From positions 62,001 through 126,000 of the forward strand of contig NZ_MECJ01000009.1 in assembly GCF_014596475.1 (NCBI RefSeq): DNA of 64,000 nucleotides. Direction: 5' to 3'. This DNA comes from Streptomyces sp. CBMA152 (GTDB taxonomy: Bacteria > Actinomycetota > Actinomycetes > Streptomycetales > Streptomycetaceae). Shown piece by piece: positions 1-8,297 of this stretch; position 1 is the stretch's first letter; each line of letters begins with the position of its first letter. Both the position numbers and the translations under genes were made by a program. The notes under the pieces are model-generated. The model searched no databases. It was given only the letters and a program-made list of their open reading frames with translations, and was not told the origin of the DNA.

Positions 1-2
1 GG

Positions 3-263
3 CAGCCCCTGTGCCTGAACAACTGGGAGGGCGGCGACGTCACGGGCAACCACCTCAAGCTCTACGAATGCAACCTGTCGTCGCCCAGCGACGTCCAGTT
101 CAACAAGACCTACTACGGCGGAGCCGTCCAGCTCCAGCCCAAGGTGGCCTCGGCCAACTGCCTCAACACCTGGGGTGGCCTGACCCAGGGCGCGCAGATC
201 CGCCTGTTCAGCTGCGGCAGCATGCCGGAGGAGAACGTCTGGTCACCCGCCGGCGCTTTCTAG
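3..263 (+). CDS. C-terminal end of a ricin/beta-trefoil-like secreted protein (partial)
   Basis: The reading frame is open from the left edge and ends in TAG. The 86 visible residues hold paired cysteines in blocks such as CLNNW, LYECN, CLNTWGG and LFSCG, plus aromatic/Gly spacing typical of carbohydrate-binding trefoil repeats in Streptomyces exoproteins. The start, any signal peptide and the N-terminal domain lie outside the window. Two further ricin-type lectins are encoded at 39521-41399, so this could belong to the same family of secreted lectins, but that is inference. It could also be another cysteine-paired secreted domain. Confidence 0.6.
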   Translation, partial: QPLCLNNWEGGDVTGNHLKLYECNLSSPSDVQFNKTYYGGAVQLQPKVASANCLNTWGGLTQGAQIRLFSCGSMPEENVWSPAGAF

Positions 264-345
264 GCGGTTCTGGTGAGGTCCGCTGCTGGGTCTTGGCCCC
301 TTGCCCCGTATCGCTGGCACCACGCCGCGGCCTACGCTGTACCGC

Positions 346-765
346 ATGCTGCAGCACCCCAATGTCGAAGTCGCCCTGCGCTACCACGAGGCGGTCTCCC
401 AAGGAGCCACCGGACAGGAGCTGGCCCGCTTCTTCCACGAGGAGGCGGTGCAGCAGGAGTTCCCCAACTCCCTTTTCCCCGACGGTGTCCGCCGCGATCT
501 GACCGCTGTACTCAAGGACGCGGAGCGGGGCCAGCAGGTCCTCACCCGGCAGCGGTTCGAGGTGCACAACGCGGTCGCGTCCGACGACCTGGTCGCCCTC
601 GAAGTCACCTGGACCGGCACCCTCGCGGTCCCGCTGGGCGACCTTCCCGCCGGCTACGAACTACGGGCCCACATCGGGGTCTTCCTGGAGTTCCGGGACG
701 GCAGGATCCATGCCCAGCGGAACTACGACTGCTACGAACGCCTGGACCGCGCTGCCGGCACCTGA
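346..765 (+). CDS. SnoaL/NTF2-like protein
   Basis: A 139-residue protein with the size and pattern of the SnoaL-like NTF2 fold: an N-terminal helix pair (LRYHEAVSQG, ELARFFHEEAVQQEFPN), then beta strands ending in an FRDGRIHAQRNYDCYE block like the usual 'F.dGkI...r.y.D' end of this fold. A start at 301 is possible but adds a low-complexity stretch; the ATG at 346 begins where family homology begins. Such proteins are cone-shaped small-ligand binders or isomerases; no specific substrate can be read. It stands alone on the plus strand. Confidence 0.75.
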   Translation: MLQHPNVEVALRYHEAVSQGATGQELARFFHEEAVQQEFPNSLFPDGVRRDLTAVLKDAERGQQVLTRQRFEVHNAVASDDLVALEVTWTGTLAVPLGDLPAGYELRAHIGVFLEFRDGRIHAQRNYDCYERLDRAAGT

Positions 766-1124
766 ACTGGCGCCAACGCCCGCATGCCGGGCGGCGCACT
801 CAGCAGTACAGGGCTGTGTCCACGACGGCGTCGAGACGGCACGCGCCCGCCTGCGTCGACCGGGACGCTGCTCACCGCACCGTCGGCGGCCCGGTCGTCG
901 AGGGCGAAGCCCAAGAGCGTCAAAGGATCAGCCGTGGACTTCGCCAGGGCCGCTTGGACACCCGGCCGGCGGACACGCCGTCGCCTACGCCATGGGCTGC
1001 GGCCTGTTGAACGCGATCGCCGACTGCGCCGAGCGGAGCAAGCAGTCACAGGCCCACACCCACATAGCTCACTGCTTCTGGCTCGGGGCAATGGGGTGTG
1101 GGCCCTCGGCGCCGCCCCTACCGG
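766..1124. other. Intergenic, no supported gene
   Basis: All six frames are open in part because of the GC content, but none gives a protein with recognisable domains, a convincing ribosome binding site or neighbours in register. It separates two converging genes and may hold their terminators. Confidence 0.5.
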
Positions 1125-1826
1125 TCAGGGCCGTACGGCATCCCGGTAAGGGTTCTTGGGCTGCGGGATCCGGTCGAGTCCGGTGGCATCGAGAGCCGGG
1201 GCCTTCGCGTCGGGCCGCCACTTCCCGGTGACCGTGACCCAGCTGTCGCCCGGCGGGGCGGCGATCCCGTGGACCTCGACCTTCACCACCCGGGCATCCG
1301 CCGCACAACAGCTGACGATCACCCGGCTGAGCTGCCAGGCGTCGGCGCTCTGCGGAGTGACGAACCCGGTGAGCCGGACCGTACGCCCCCGCAACGACCC
1401 CTTCTCGTCCCACACGGCGCGGCTGGTGAAGTCGGTCAGGGACAGCGCGAGCGGGCTTCGCTCGGGCAGCGCAGGGAAGGTCGTGCGCTTGGCGACCGCA
1501 CCGGACCCATCCCGTGCGACGGTGTACGAGCCGAGGGCTGGCGGCGCGAACAGCAGCAGCATGACCGCCGGCAGTCCGAGCAGCCAGGCCGTCTTGGGAC
1601 CGGCCGCGGAGTGAGTGTGTCCGTGGTCCGTCGCCTCCTCGCCACCGTGACGGCGTACGCGGATGGCCGCCATGAGGCCGAGCAGGGCCAGGATCACCCC
1701 TGACGCGATCAGCAAGGGCCGCAGTCCCTCCTTCACGTAACGGAGGTAGAGCTCGCTGAGCAGGCTGATCCGCAGCAGGGCGCAGCCGATGAGAACGAGC
1801 AGCGCGGCGGGCAGCATCTTCCTCAC
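1125..1826 (-). CDS. TIGR03943/YcgQ-type membrane-anchored protein
   Basis: A 233-residue protein with an N-terminal membrane region (hydrophobic stretches around residues 4-20 and 35-55), a short His-rich cytoplasmic loop (DHGHTH), another membrane segment, and a C-terminal extracytoplasmic domain. The C-terminal part has the family blocks VRLTGFVTP, VSCCAADARVVKVEVHG and WVTVTGKW, including the CC pair. This is the DUF1980/TIGR03943 family, almost always next to a DUF318 permease as here. The GTG start at 1826 overlaps the permease stop (GTGA, 1826-1823), so the two are translationally coupled. The pair (B. subtilis YcgQ/YcgR) is usually treated as a putative transport unit; a metal substrate is a literature-based guess, not visible here. 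Confidence 0.85.
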   Translation of the reverse strand: MRKMLPAALLVLIGCALLRISLLSELYLRYVKEGLRPLLIASGVILALLGLMAAIRVRRHGGEEATDHGHTHSAAGPKTAWLLGLPAVMLLLFAPPALGSYTVARDGSGAVAKRTTFPALPERSPLALSLTDFTSRAVWDEKGSLRGRTVRLTGFVTPQSADAWQLSRVIVSCCAADARVVKVEVHGIAAPPGDSWVTVTGKWRPDAKAPALDATGLDRIPQPKNPYRDAVRP

Positions 1827-2893
1827 AGCAGCCACCCCCCGACCAGGGCACTGGCGAGCACGGCCGAGGCGAACGTGGCGGTGGAGAAGCGGAGGGCGAA
1901 GGCGCGGCCGAACGTTCCGGCCTGCAGTGCGATCAGCTTGAGGTCGACCATCGGCCCGACCACCATGAAGGCGAGCCGGGCCGTCGCGGAGAACCCGGAC
2001 AACGACGCCGCCACGAAGGCGTCCGCCTCCGAGCAGATCGACAGAACCACCGCGAGTACGCCGAGCAGCAGTACCGACAGCCACGGTGAGCCGGCGAAGG
2101 ACTCCAGTGCCGAGGGCGGGACCGCGATGTTGAAGGTCGCCGCGGCCGCCGCGCCAAGCACGAGGAATCCGCCCGCGTGGAGGAAGTCGTGCTGGAGGGC
2201 CTGGGCGAAGGCATCGAGGCGCCCCCGGTGGGCGGTCGGCTGCGGGCGGTCGGTCAGCCGCAGCCAATCGGTGCGGCCGAGCCGGGTCCACAGCCAGCCC
2301 ATCGCGACCGAAGTGGCGAAAGATGCCACCAGCCGGGCCAGGACCATCTCCGGTCGGCCCGGGAACGCGATCGAAGTGGCCACCAGCACGACCGGGTTCA
2401 CCGCGGGCGCGGCGAGGAGGAACGTCAGGGCCGCAGCCGGCGCGACCCCCCGCCGGATCAAGCTCCCCGCGACCGGTACGGACGCGCACTCACATCCCGG
2501 CAGGAGCGCTCCGGCCGCGCCCGCGACGGGAACAGCAAGAACGGGGTTGGCAGGGAGAACCCGGGCGAGCACACGGTCCGGGACCAGAGTGGTGACCGCG
2601 GCCGACACCACCGTGCCCAGCAGCAAGAAGGGAACGCCCTGGATCACCACGGCGGCCAGCACGGTGCACCATGCCTGCAGCGCGGGCTGTTCAAACCGCG
2701 CCAGGACGCTGGGCGCCACCAGGACGACGATGCCGCCGATGAGCGTAAGAGCGAGAACGCCGCCAGCCACGTCGAGGCAAACCCGCACAAACCGCCCCAG
2801 CACGCCGGATCCGCGCCTCGGCGAGGCTCCCTGCTCCAGCTGTGGTGGAGCATCAGGCGCCGTACTCACACGGCTGGCTGTTTCGTCGATCAC
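1823..2893 (-). CDS. DUF318/ArsP-type permease (YcgR-like)
   Basis: A 356-residue polytopic membrane protein with about eight predicted hydrophobic helices. It carries the family signatures PGCECASVPVAGSLIRRG and LLAAPAVNPVVL, and SICSEADAF in the second half, which mark the COG0701 permease family that includes ArsP and YcgR. The N-terminal 30 residues are polar and presumed cytoplasmic. The downstream TIGR03943 partner starts inside this gene's stop codon. Family members move small organic or inorganic solutes across the membrane; the Cys residues at PGCEC suggest thiophilic ligands, but the substrate here is unknown. Confidence 0.9.
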   Translation of the reverse strand: MIDETASRVSTAPDAPPQLEQGASPRRGSGVLGRFVRVCLDVAGGVLALTLIGGIVVLVAPSVLARFEQPALQAWCTVLAAVVIQGVPFLLLGTVVSAAVTTLVPDRVLARVLPANPVLAVPVAGAAGALLPGCECASVPVAGSLIRRGVAPAAALTFLLAAPAVNPVVLVATSIAFPGRPEMVLARLVASFATSVAMGWLWTRLGRTDWLRLTDRPQPTAHRGRLDAFAQALQHDFLHAGGFLVLGAAAAATFNIAVPPSALESFAGSPWLSVLLLGVLAVVLSICSEADAFVAASLSGFSATARLAFMVVGPMVDLKLIALQAGTFGRAFALRFSTATFASAVLASALVGGWLL

Positions 2894-3153
2894 GGCTCCC
2901 GGCCTTCATCCGCCCGCCACGGTCCAGCGGGGCCGGGCCGGAAGCCTAGCGCCCCTCCCTGTGCGGCCCACCGCACGGGTCCAGCCTGCCCCCGACGCCT
3001 TCCGTGCGCATGGATGAACTCACCAAGCAGTGTCCGACGGAACAACCGCAGACCGAGCAGGGGGCACCTGATCAACAAAGACGGCTCTTGCTGGCAGCAA
3101 CCAGACATCGGCGGCGCCGGAGATACGCAGCGAGCTGCCCACGACACCATGAT

Positions 3154-3258
3154 CTATGAGAACTGGAAGGTGACGTTTGTACCGTCGTAGCGCATGGGCT
3201 GCGCGTTGGTGAGGTTGTAGTTTGCGACCAGGTTCGTCGGCGGCCCGGGAGCCGACGT
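3154..3258 (-). pseudogene. C-terminal fragment of an unidentified protein
   Basis: The minus frame ends NLVANYNLTNAQPMRYDG...FQFS followed by TAG. Its use of Asn, Tyr and Thr resembles a secreted or cell-surface protein tail and differs from the Arg/Pro-rich shadow frames around it. It has no start of its own and runs upstream into low-quality sequence. The 2894-3310 interval otherwise holds no supported gene. I do not recognise a family. Confidence 0.3.
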
Positions 3259-3310
3259 CCACAGCCGAGGTCGACGCGGTGATGGTGGGGGCGGTAACCG
3301 CGCACAGTGC

Positions 3311-4246
3311 CTAGCGTCGGCTGTCCGCCCCGTCCCGTGGGGATCCCGGAGTCTCGGTGCGTCCCGCCTGCCGCGCGGTCGGAACACCGGCCGGAACACC
3401 GGCTTGGGCGAGAAGGCACAGCGCTGCCGCCGAGGTGGAGCCAACGTCGGCGGTCGCCACAACTATGCGCTGACCCTCCTCCTGCGGAACGTTGAGAGTC
3501 TGGAGGTTGAGCTGCATGCGGCCTACGAGCGGATGGTGCATGCGGTACGTCGCAAGGTCCCACTTCCTGACCCGGTGTTCGGACCACATCGTGGTGAACT
3601 CCGCGCTCTTCATGGCCAGTTCACCGATCAGCGCGGCCAGCCGAGGATCGTCCGGATGCTGCCCGACGGCGAGCCGCAGCTTTCCCACCACGTCCCTGGC
3701 CTTCTTCGGCCAGTCCAGGTCGTACAGGTCCCGGGTGTGCGCGTCCAGGAAGACCAGCCTGGCCGTGTTCGGGCGCTGGTCGGGCTGATCGGGGATGTTC
3801 GGGTCCAGATGCCCGGCGAACAGTGCATGCCCCGTACGGTTCCAGGCCAGTACATCGCTGCGGCGCCCGAGCACGACCGCGGGTGCGTCGCCGAACGCGC
3901 CGAGCAACTGCTGGGTCGTGGCACCCGCCCGCTCCGGCACGGGCCTGCGCCGGGTACCGGTGCGGCGCGAGGCGCGGGCCAGGTCGTGCAGATGGGCCCG
4001 CTCCACCTCGTCCAGTCCGAGGGCTCGGGCCAGCGCGTCCAGCACCTCCGGTGAGGCGTTGAGCGAGAGTCCCTGCTCCAGCCGCGTGTAGTAGGACAGG
4101 CCCACCCCGGCGAGCTGTGCCAGCTCGTCGCGGCGCAGGCCCGGCACGCGACGGCGCTCTCCGAAATCCGGGAGTCCCACGTCCGCCGGCTGCAATTGCG
4201 ACCGGCGGATCTTGAGGAACTCCCCCAACTGCGGCTTCTTGTCCAT
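3311..4246 (-). CDS. XRE-family regulator with MmyB-like ligand domain
   Basis: A 311-residue protein. Residues about 8-70 form a helix-turn-helix of the XRE type (GLRRDELAQLAGVGLSYYTR then LEQG), and residues about 100-270 match the MmyB-like ligand-binding domain (DVLAWNRTGHALF, ARLVFLDAHTRDLY, WSEHRVRKW, HPLVGRMQLNLQTL). The ATG at 4246 begins the usual MDKKPQLGEFLK start of this family; the longer reading frame upstream is Arg/Pro-rich and unlike it. It is divergent from the Ohr gene, with a 29-bp palindrome 30 bases upstream of the start. Such regulators in Streptomyces often control an adjacent divergent oxidoreductase or peroxidase gene, so control of ohr plus autoregulation is likely but inferred. 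Confidence 0.9.
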   Translation of the reverse strand: MDKKPQLGEFLKIRRSQLQPADVGLPDFGERRRVPGLRRDELAQLAGVGLSYYTRLEQGLSLNASPEVLDALARALGLDEVERAHLHDLARASRRTGTRRRPVPERAGATTQQLLGAFGDAPAVVLGRRSDVLAWNRTGHALFAGHLDPNIPDQPDQRPNTARLVFLDAHTRDLYDLDWPKKARDVVGKLRLAVGQHPDDPRLAALIGELAMKSAEFTTMWSEHRVRKWDLATYRMHHPLVGRMQLNLQTLNVPQEEGQRIVVATADVGSTSAAALCLLAQAGVPAGVPTARQAGRTETPGSPRDGADSRR

Positions 4247-4275
4247 GCGCCGAGTATCGAGCACCAGGACGCCAG

Positions 4276-4304
4276 GCAGCCTGCCCCTGGCAGGGGCAGG
4301 CTGC
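4276..4304. promoter_or_regulatory. 29-bp perfect palindrome, candidate operator
   Basis: Two 14-base arms (gcagcctgcccctg and its exact reverse complement) flank a single central g. It sits 30-58 bases upstream of the XRE/MmyB regulator start, in the 333-bp divergent region shared with ohr. A terminator is unlikely because no gene reads into it. The remaining intergenic sequence (4305-4579) shows no other clear site. Confidence 0.6.
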
Positions 4305-4579
4305 GAGCAGCCGGCGCCAGCACACTTGGAGCCACGAGCAGGACGCAGGGTCGGCCCCGGAACGGAACACGGGCGGGGGCCGACCGGCGTCACCGGCCCG
4401 GAGCCCGGTACGGCGACTTCGCCCTCCACACGGCGCCGGCTTCGGCTCGGCCCGACCACTTGGACACGGCATCCCCGCCCACCACGTCCCGGACGCGATG
4501 ACCGGGCCGGTGGGGACTACCCGCCGTCCGCACCACACCTGCCCACGACCATCCGTGGCACCCACGAAAGGGAAACAAC

Positions 4580-5005
4580 ATGTCTGCGCTCTACACCACC
4601 GAGGCCCTCTCCACCGGTGACGGTCGCAACGGCGAGGTCCGATCCCTCGACGGCGTCCTGGACGAAGTCCTCGCGGTCCCGAAGGAGATGGGCGGCCCCG
4701 GTGGCGACAAGACCAACCCCGAGCAGCTCTTCGCCGCCGGATACGCCGCCTGCTTCCACAACGGACTCCGCCTGATCGCGAGCGGACAGGGGGTCGAACT
4801 GCCGGCCTCGACCGTGCAGTCGAAGGTGAGCCTGCTGGCGCGGGAGGCCGGCGGTTTCACCCTGGCCGTGTCGCTGACCGCACACCTGCCGGGCCTGGAT
4901 GCGTCCACCGCCGACCAGTTGATGAAGGCCACGCATGAAGTGTGCCCGTACTCCAACGCCACCCGGGGGAACATCGAGGTGACCCTCACGGCCACAGTCC
5001 AGTAA
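4580..5005 (+). CDS. ohr: Ohr/OsmC-type organic hydroperoxide resistance protein
   Basis: A 141-residue cytoplasmic thiol peroxidase of normal family length. Cys58 (GYAACFHNGL) and Cys122 (HEVCPYSNATRGN) are the two redox cysteines, and the CPYSNATRGN block distinguishes the Ohr subgroup from plain OsmC. It reduces organic hydroperoxides using dithiol cofactors. The start follows a purine-rich stretch (aaaggga). Most ohr genes are controlled by an OhrR of the MarR family; here the divergent neighbour is an XRE/MmyB protein instead, which suggests different control. A hairpin follows at 5045-5074. Confidence 0.92.
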   Translation: MSALYTTEALSTGDGRNGEVRSLDGVLDEVLAVPKEMGGPGGDKTNPEQLFAAGYAACFHNGLRLIASGQGVELPASTVQSKVSLLAREAGGFTLAVSLTAHLPGLDASTADQLMKATHEVCPYSNATRGNIEVTLTATVQ

Positions 5006-5044
5006 GGGACTTCGAACGGCCGACGCCCCCCGAAGAGACTCAGT

Positions 5045-5074
5045 GGCTGCCGCCGCCGCATGGTGGCGGCAGCC
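5045..5074 (+). terminator. Hairpin after ohr
   Basis: Inverted repeat with 10-base arms (ggctgccgcc / ggcggcagcc) and a 10-base loop, 40 bases after the ohr stop. There is no clear T-tract, as is common for Streptomyces terminators. The rest of 5075-5518 holds no gene I can support. Confidence 0.6.
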
Positions 5075-5518
5075 GTGCCGCGTCCAGTGACACCGGTGCC
5101 GCTCGATCAGGGCGCGGGCCCTGTCCGGCAACCTCACGCGCCTTGCCGCACTCCTGGCGCCTGCGGCCAGCCTGAACGGCGATGCGACATCGGCACCGAA
5201 AGGTCTCACCTCCGCTGGCGAAGCCCTGAGTTGCCCCGTTGCCCACGGCACAGAAACCGCGTACCCAGTGACCAATATCGGGCATACCACCGACGGCACG
5301 TCGATATCCGCGGCCCCGCGGCAATTCGTGCGAGTACGCCACGGAACACGGCTGGGCCCGCATAGCACGGACGTCTTCGATCGCGGCCGCCGCGGGAGGG
5401 ACGGCGCGGAGCACCGCCGTGCCCACGCCCATGTTCCGCCGCCGCGTTCCCCGCGCAACGGCATCGGAACCCCGGAATCCGCCGCCGCTCGGTCCACTGC
5501 GGACGGCGGTACGAACGC

Positions 5519-6727
5519 GTGAAGTCCAGGCTCGATCCGCTGTCCATGGCGGCGATGGCAGTCACCGTAATCTCCGTCTCGGCCACCGCCCCGCTCACGG
5601 CCGCGGCCTCCGCCTCGCCGCCCGCCATGGCCTTCTGGCGCAACTGCCTGGGCTTCGCCGTACTGGGCCCGTTCCTCTTGATGATCCGGCGCCGCGAGGT
5701 GGCGCGCGTCGCGCGGGGCGAGCGCGGCCTTCTGCGCCGGGAGCAGTGGCGGCCCTTGCTCTTCGGCTTCCTCGCGGCCACGGCGCTCGCCCTCCACTTC
5801 GCGGCCTTCATGACGAGCACCCGGCTGACCTCGGTCGCCATGTCCACGGCACTCGTCGCCACCCAGCCCGTCTGGCAGGCCCTCATCGCCGCGGGCCAGG
5901 GCGTCCGGACGCCCCGCCGGACATGGGCGGGTCTCACGCTCTCCGTGCTGGGCGCGGCCGCGGCGGGCGGTCTCGACATCAGGTCCGGCGGCACCGCGCT
6001 GCTGGGGGACCTGCTCGCCCTTGTCGGGGCCATCGCCCAGGCCGGGTACACCGCGCTGAGCGAACGGTCGCGCGCTGATGTGAGCACATCGCTGTACTCG
6101 ACGTTCACTTCGCTGGTCTGCGGTCTGGAACTCCTCGCCGTCTGCCGGCTGGCCCACATCCCGCTGACGGGCTTCGACAGATCCACCCAACTGTCGTTGC
6201 TCGGGCTGCTCATCCTTCCCCAGATCCTGGGACTCGGCTCACTGAACTTCGCCCTGGGCAGGACATCGGCAACGACAATGAGCGTCCTGCTCCTACTGGA
6301 GACCCCCGTGGCGGCGCTCGCCGCGTGGTGGTTCATGGCGCAGGGCATCAAGCCCGCGACCGTGCCCGGGCTCATGTTGATCATCGTCGGCGTCACGGTC
6401 GTGGTGACGAGCGGCGTCGCGGAACAAGCCACGGCACAGCAACGCAGACACCGCAGTACAGGAATACCGCCGTACCCGACCTACGCCCCCAACCCACCCC
6501 AGCCTCCGCCCGCACCACAGCACCCGACGTTCCCGGACACCGCAAGACAGGACCCCAGAGTGGACTGGTCACAGCACACCGGGGACGAGAGCCCAACCGT
6601 CACCCTGACCTATCACGGTGCGGGGGCGTTCGACACCCTGTTCTTGCGCATGCCACGCAAGGAGGAAGTGGATCCCAACCCCGACAGCCCCGCCGAGGCA
6701 TTGGCGGACCGCAGTCGGCAGCGGTAG
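5519..6727 (+). CDS. EamA/DMT-family exporter with long C-terminal tail
   Basis: A 402-residue protein. Residues 1-300 have about ten hydrophobic helices in two EamA repeats (for example MAFWRNCLGFAVLGPFLL in repeat 1 and SVLLLLETPVAALAAWWF in repeat 2), as in drug/metabolite exporters. The last 100 residues are hydrophilic, with a Pro-rich part (PTYAPNPPQPPPAPQ) and then a more ordered VTLTYHGAGAFDTLFLRMP block, longer than the usual tail. The GTG start at 5519 opens directly on the first helix. Substrate unknown. Confidence 0.88.
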   Translation: MKSRLDPLSMAAMAVTVISVSATAPLTAAASASPPAMAFWRNCLGFAVLGPFLLMIRRREVARVARGERGLLRREQWRPLLFGFLAATALALHFAAFMTSTRLTSVAMSTALVATQPVWQALIAAGQGVRTPRRTWAGLTLSVLGAAAAGGLDIRSGGTALLGDLLALVGAIAQAGYTALSERSRADVSTSLYSTFTSLVCGLELLAVCRLAHIPLTGFDRSTQLSLLGLLILPQILGLGSLNFALGRTSATTMSVLLLLETPVAALAAWWFMAQGIKPATVPGLMLIIVGVTVVVTSGVAEQATAQQRRHRSTGIPPYPTYAPNPPQPPPAPQHPTFPDTARQDPRVDWSQHTGDESPTVTLTYHGAGAFDTLFLRMPRKEEVDPNPDSPAEALADRSRQR

Positions 6728-6915
6728 ACCACCCATCCGATCGCAGGGCCGGCACCGTCCCTCAAACCGTTCTGACCGCAGCCGGATGCCCCCCCATCCG
6801 GCCACCCCGCCGCTTCAACCAGCTCCGAAGCCGTCTCGGACTCCGTACCCCTGATCGGCACCGGCGATCTCGACACCTACTGGCGCTTGCCTGCCCGCCG
6901 CGAGCACCAACGTCT

Positions 6916-7524
6916 CTACCTGGTCTCCGGAGGTGGCATCGCAGCACGAAGGAGCATCCGCAAAATTCGCTGCCTCATCAACTGCGCAGCGATGACGCCG
7001 CCGAGCAACAGCACCGTATACGCGGAGATGAAGTACAGGTACGGGTATCGAAAGTCGGCCGACACCCACACCCCGAGCAACGCTGCAGTCCACCATGAGA
7101 CCGTGGAGACGACTCCCGTGGTGAGGATGAGCTTGGCCGTCTTCTCCAGGTGCTCGTCGACGAGTGGACGGTCGACGTGTGCCTCGAAGATCGGGATCAC
7201 CTTGTGATGAATTACAGCCCCGTTAATGCCAATAAGGCTGGTTACGGTCAGGATCGCCCAGAACTTTCCATCATGCCATTGTTCGGGGGATGCCACGGCG
7301 AACAGCAATCCGGTGGGCACGATCAAGGCCAGGCCGGCAACAACGAGCAATGACACGAAACGTAGCGCCCGTAGTTCACCGTGATCCAGGACGCCATCCT
7401 TGATGAAGCGGGTGAAGAGATAGTCGGAGACCACTGCCGACCCCAAACCAATCGCTACTCCTGCAACGTGGAAGAACGTGATGACTTCATGGATTTTCAC
7501 GACGCGCATATTCCACGGGATCAC
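6916..7524 (-). CDS. Small polytopic membrane protein, function unknown
   Basis: A 202-residue protein with five hydrophobic stretches (VITFFHVAGVAIGLGSAVVS, LRFVSLLVVAGLALIVPTGL, AILTVTSLIGINGAVI, LILTTGVVSTVSWWTAALLG, YFISAYTVLLLGGVIAAQL). Start is either GTG at 7524 or ATG at 7509; neither has a strong ribosome binding site. Its base composition is clearly more A/T-rich than its neighbours, with codons such as AAA, ATT and AAT that are rare here, which suggests recent acquisition. I do not recognise a named family; a DUF2269-like or cytochrome-like integral membrane protein is possible. Confidence 0.7.
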   Translation of the reverse strand: MIPWNMRVVKIHEVITFFHVAGVAIGLGSAVVSDYLFTRFIKDGVLDHGELRALRFVSLLVVAGLALIVPTGLLFAVASPEQWHDGKFWAILTVTSLIGINGAVIHHKVIPIFEAHVDRPLVDEHLEKTAKLILTTGVVSTVSWWTAALLGVWVSADFRYPYLYFISAYTVLLLGGVIAAQLMRQRILRMLLRAAMPPPETR

Positions 7525-7807
7525 GGTCGGCTAACCCCCGCGCGACCCCCAGCCCAGCGCATCGACAGGTGAATCGCCCTGATGGACCATCAGGGGCCAT
7601 CGACCACATCGAGGCTGCGTTCAGTTCAGGAATCGTGCCCGGCTCCATCCCATCCGGCGTGCAACAGCTCGCCGCCGTGTGGGCCTCCAGCGACCACAGC
7701 CTCGCCACGTATGCCAGAGCGGTAGCCAAACGGGCCGCAGCCCTCGGCCACGGGGACGTGACGCGGCGGGCACCGCGGGACCCGGTCCTGCGTGGTGCCA
7801 GTCGCCG

Positions 7808-8110
7808 GTGACCGCGTTCGTCGCCGCCGAGCACCGTGCGCTCTTCCACCACTACGACCATGACGGCGACCACTTGGTCGACGGCGCGGATTTCGCCCGC
7901 ACCGCGCTGGCGATCGCCGCCGCTTTCCGGCATCCGCCCACTTCCCCCCCAGGCCACCGCCCTCACCGAGGCGTTCACCACCTGCTGGCAGCAGCTGTGC
8001 CAGGCGGCCGGCGTGCGCGAGAGGCCCACCTGGATCCCGCCGCCTTCGCGTCCGCCCTGGCGCGGGTCGCCGGAAACGTATCCGCCTCCACCGTTCGCGG
8101 GCGTCTGCCG
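7808..8110 (+). pseudogene. EF-hand protein, frameshifted
   Basis: From GTG 7808 the frame reads VAAEHRALFHHYDHDGDHLV followed by DGADF, with a canonical calcium-binding EF loop (D-x-D-G-D). After a run of seven C (about 7944-7950) homology continues in another frame (QATALTEAFTTCWQQLCQAA), then returns to the first frame (EAHLDPAAFASALARVAGN). Two compensating shifts mean no intact product. Streptomyces have many small calmodulin-like EF-hand proteins; this is a decayed one or carries sequence errors. The 7569-7811 frame upstream could be part of the original gene. Confidence 0.55.
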
Positions 8111-8297
8111 CGCGTTGAGCGCCGCTCCCGTACGGAGGGCCACCGGTGGTGTCACCGCCCCGACGGTAACGCCGTAAGGCACTCCGGACGAGCGTCACGG
8201 GCGTACGGACCAGGCCTGCAAACCCTTGGGCCGCCGCCCCGCCCCGCCAGGACCTCCTGGCAGGCGATGCGCCCGCTCCGGATCGGGGATCACGGGC

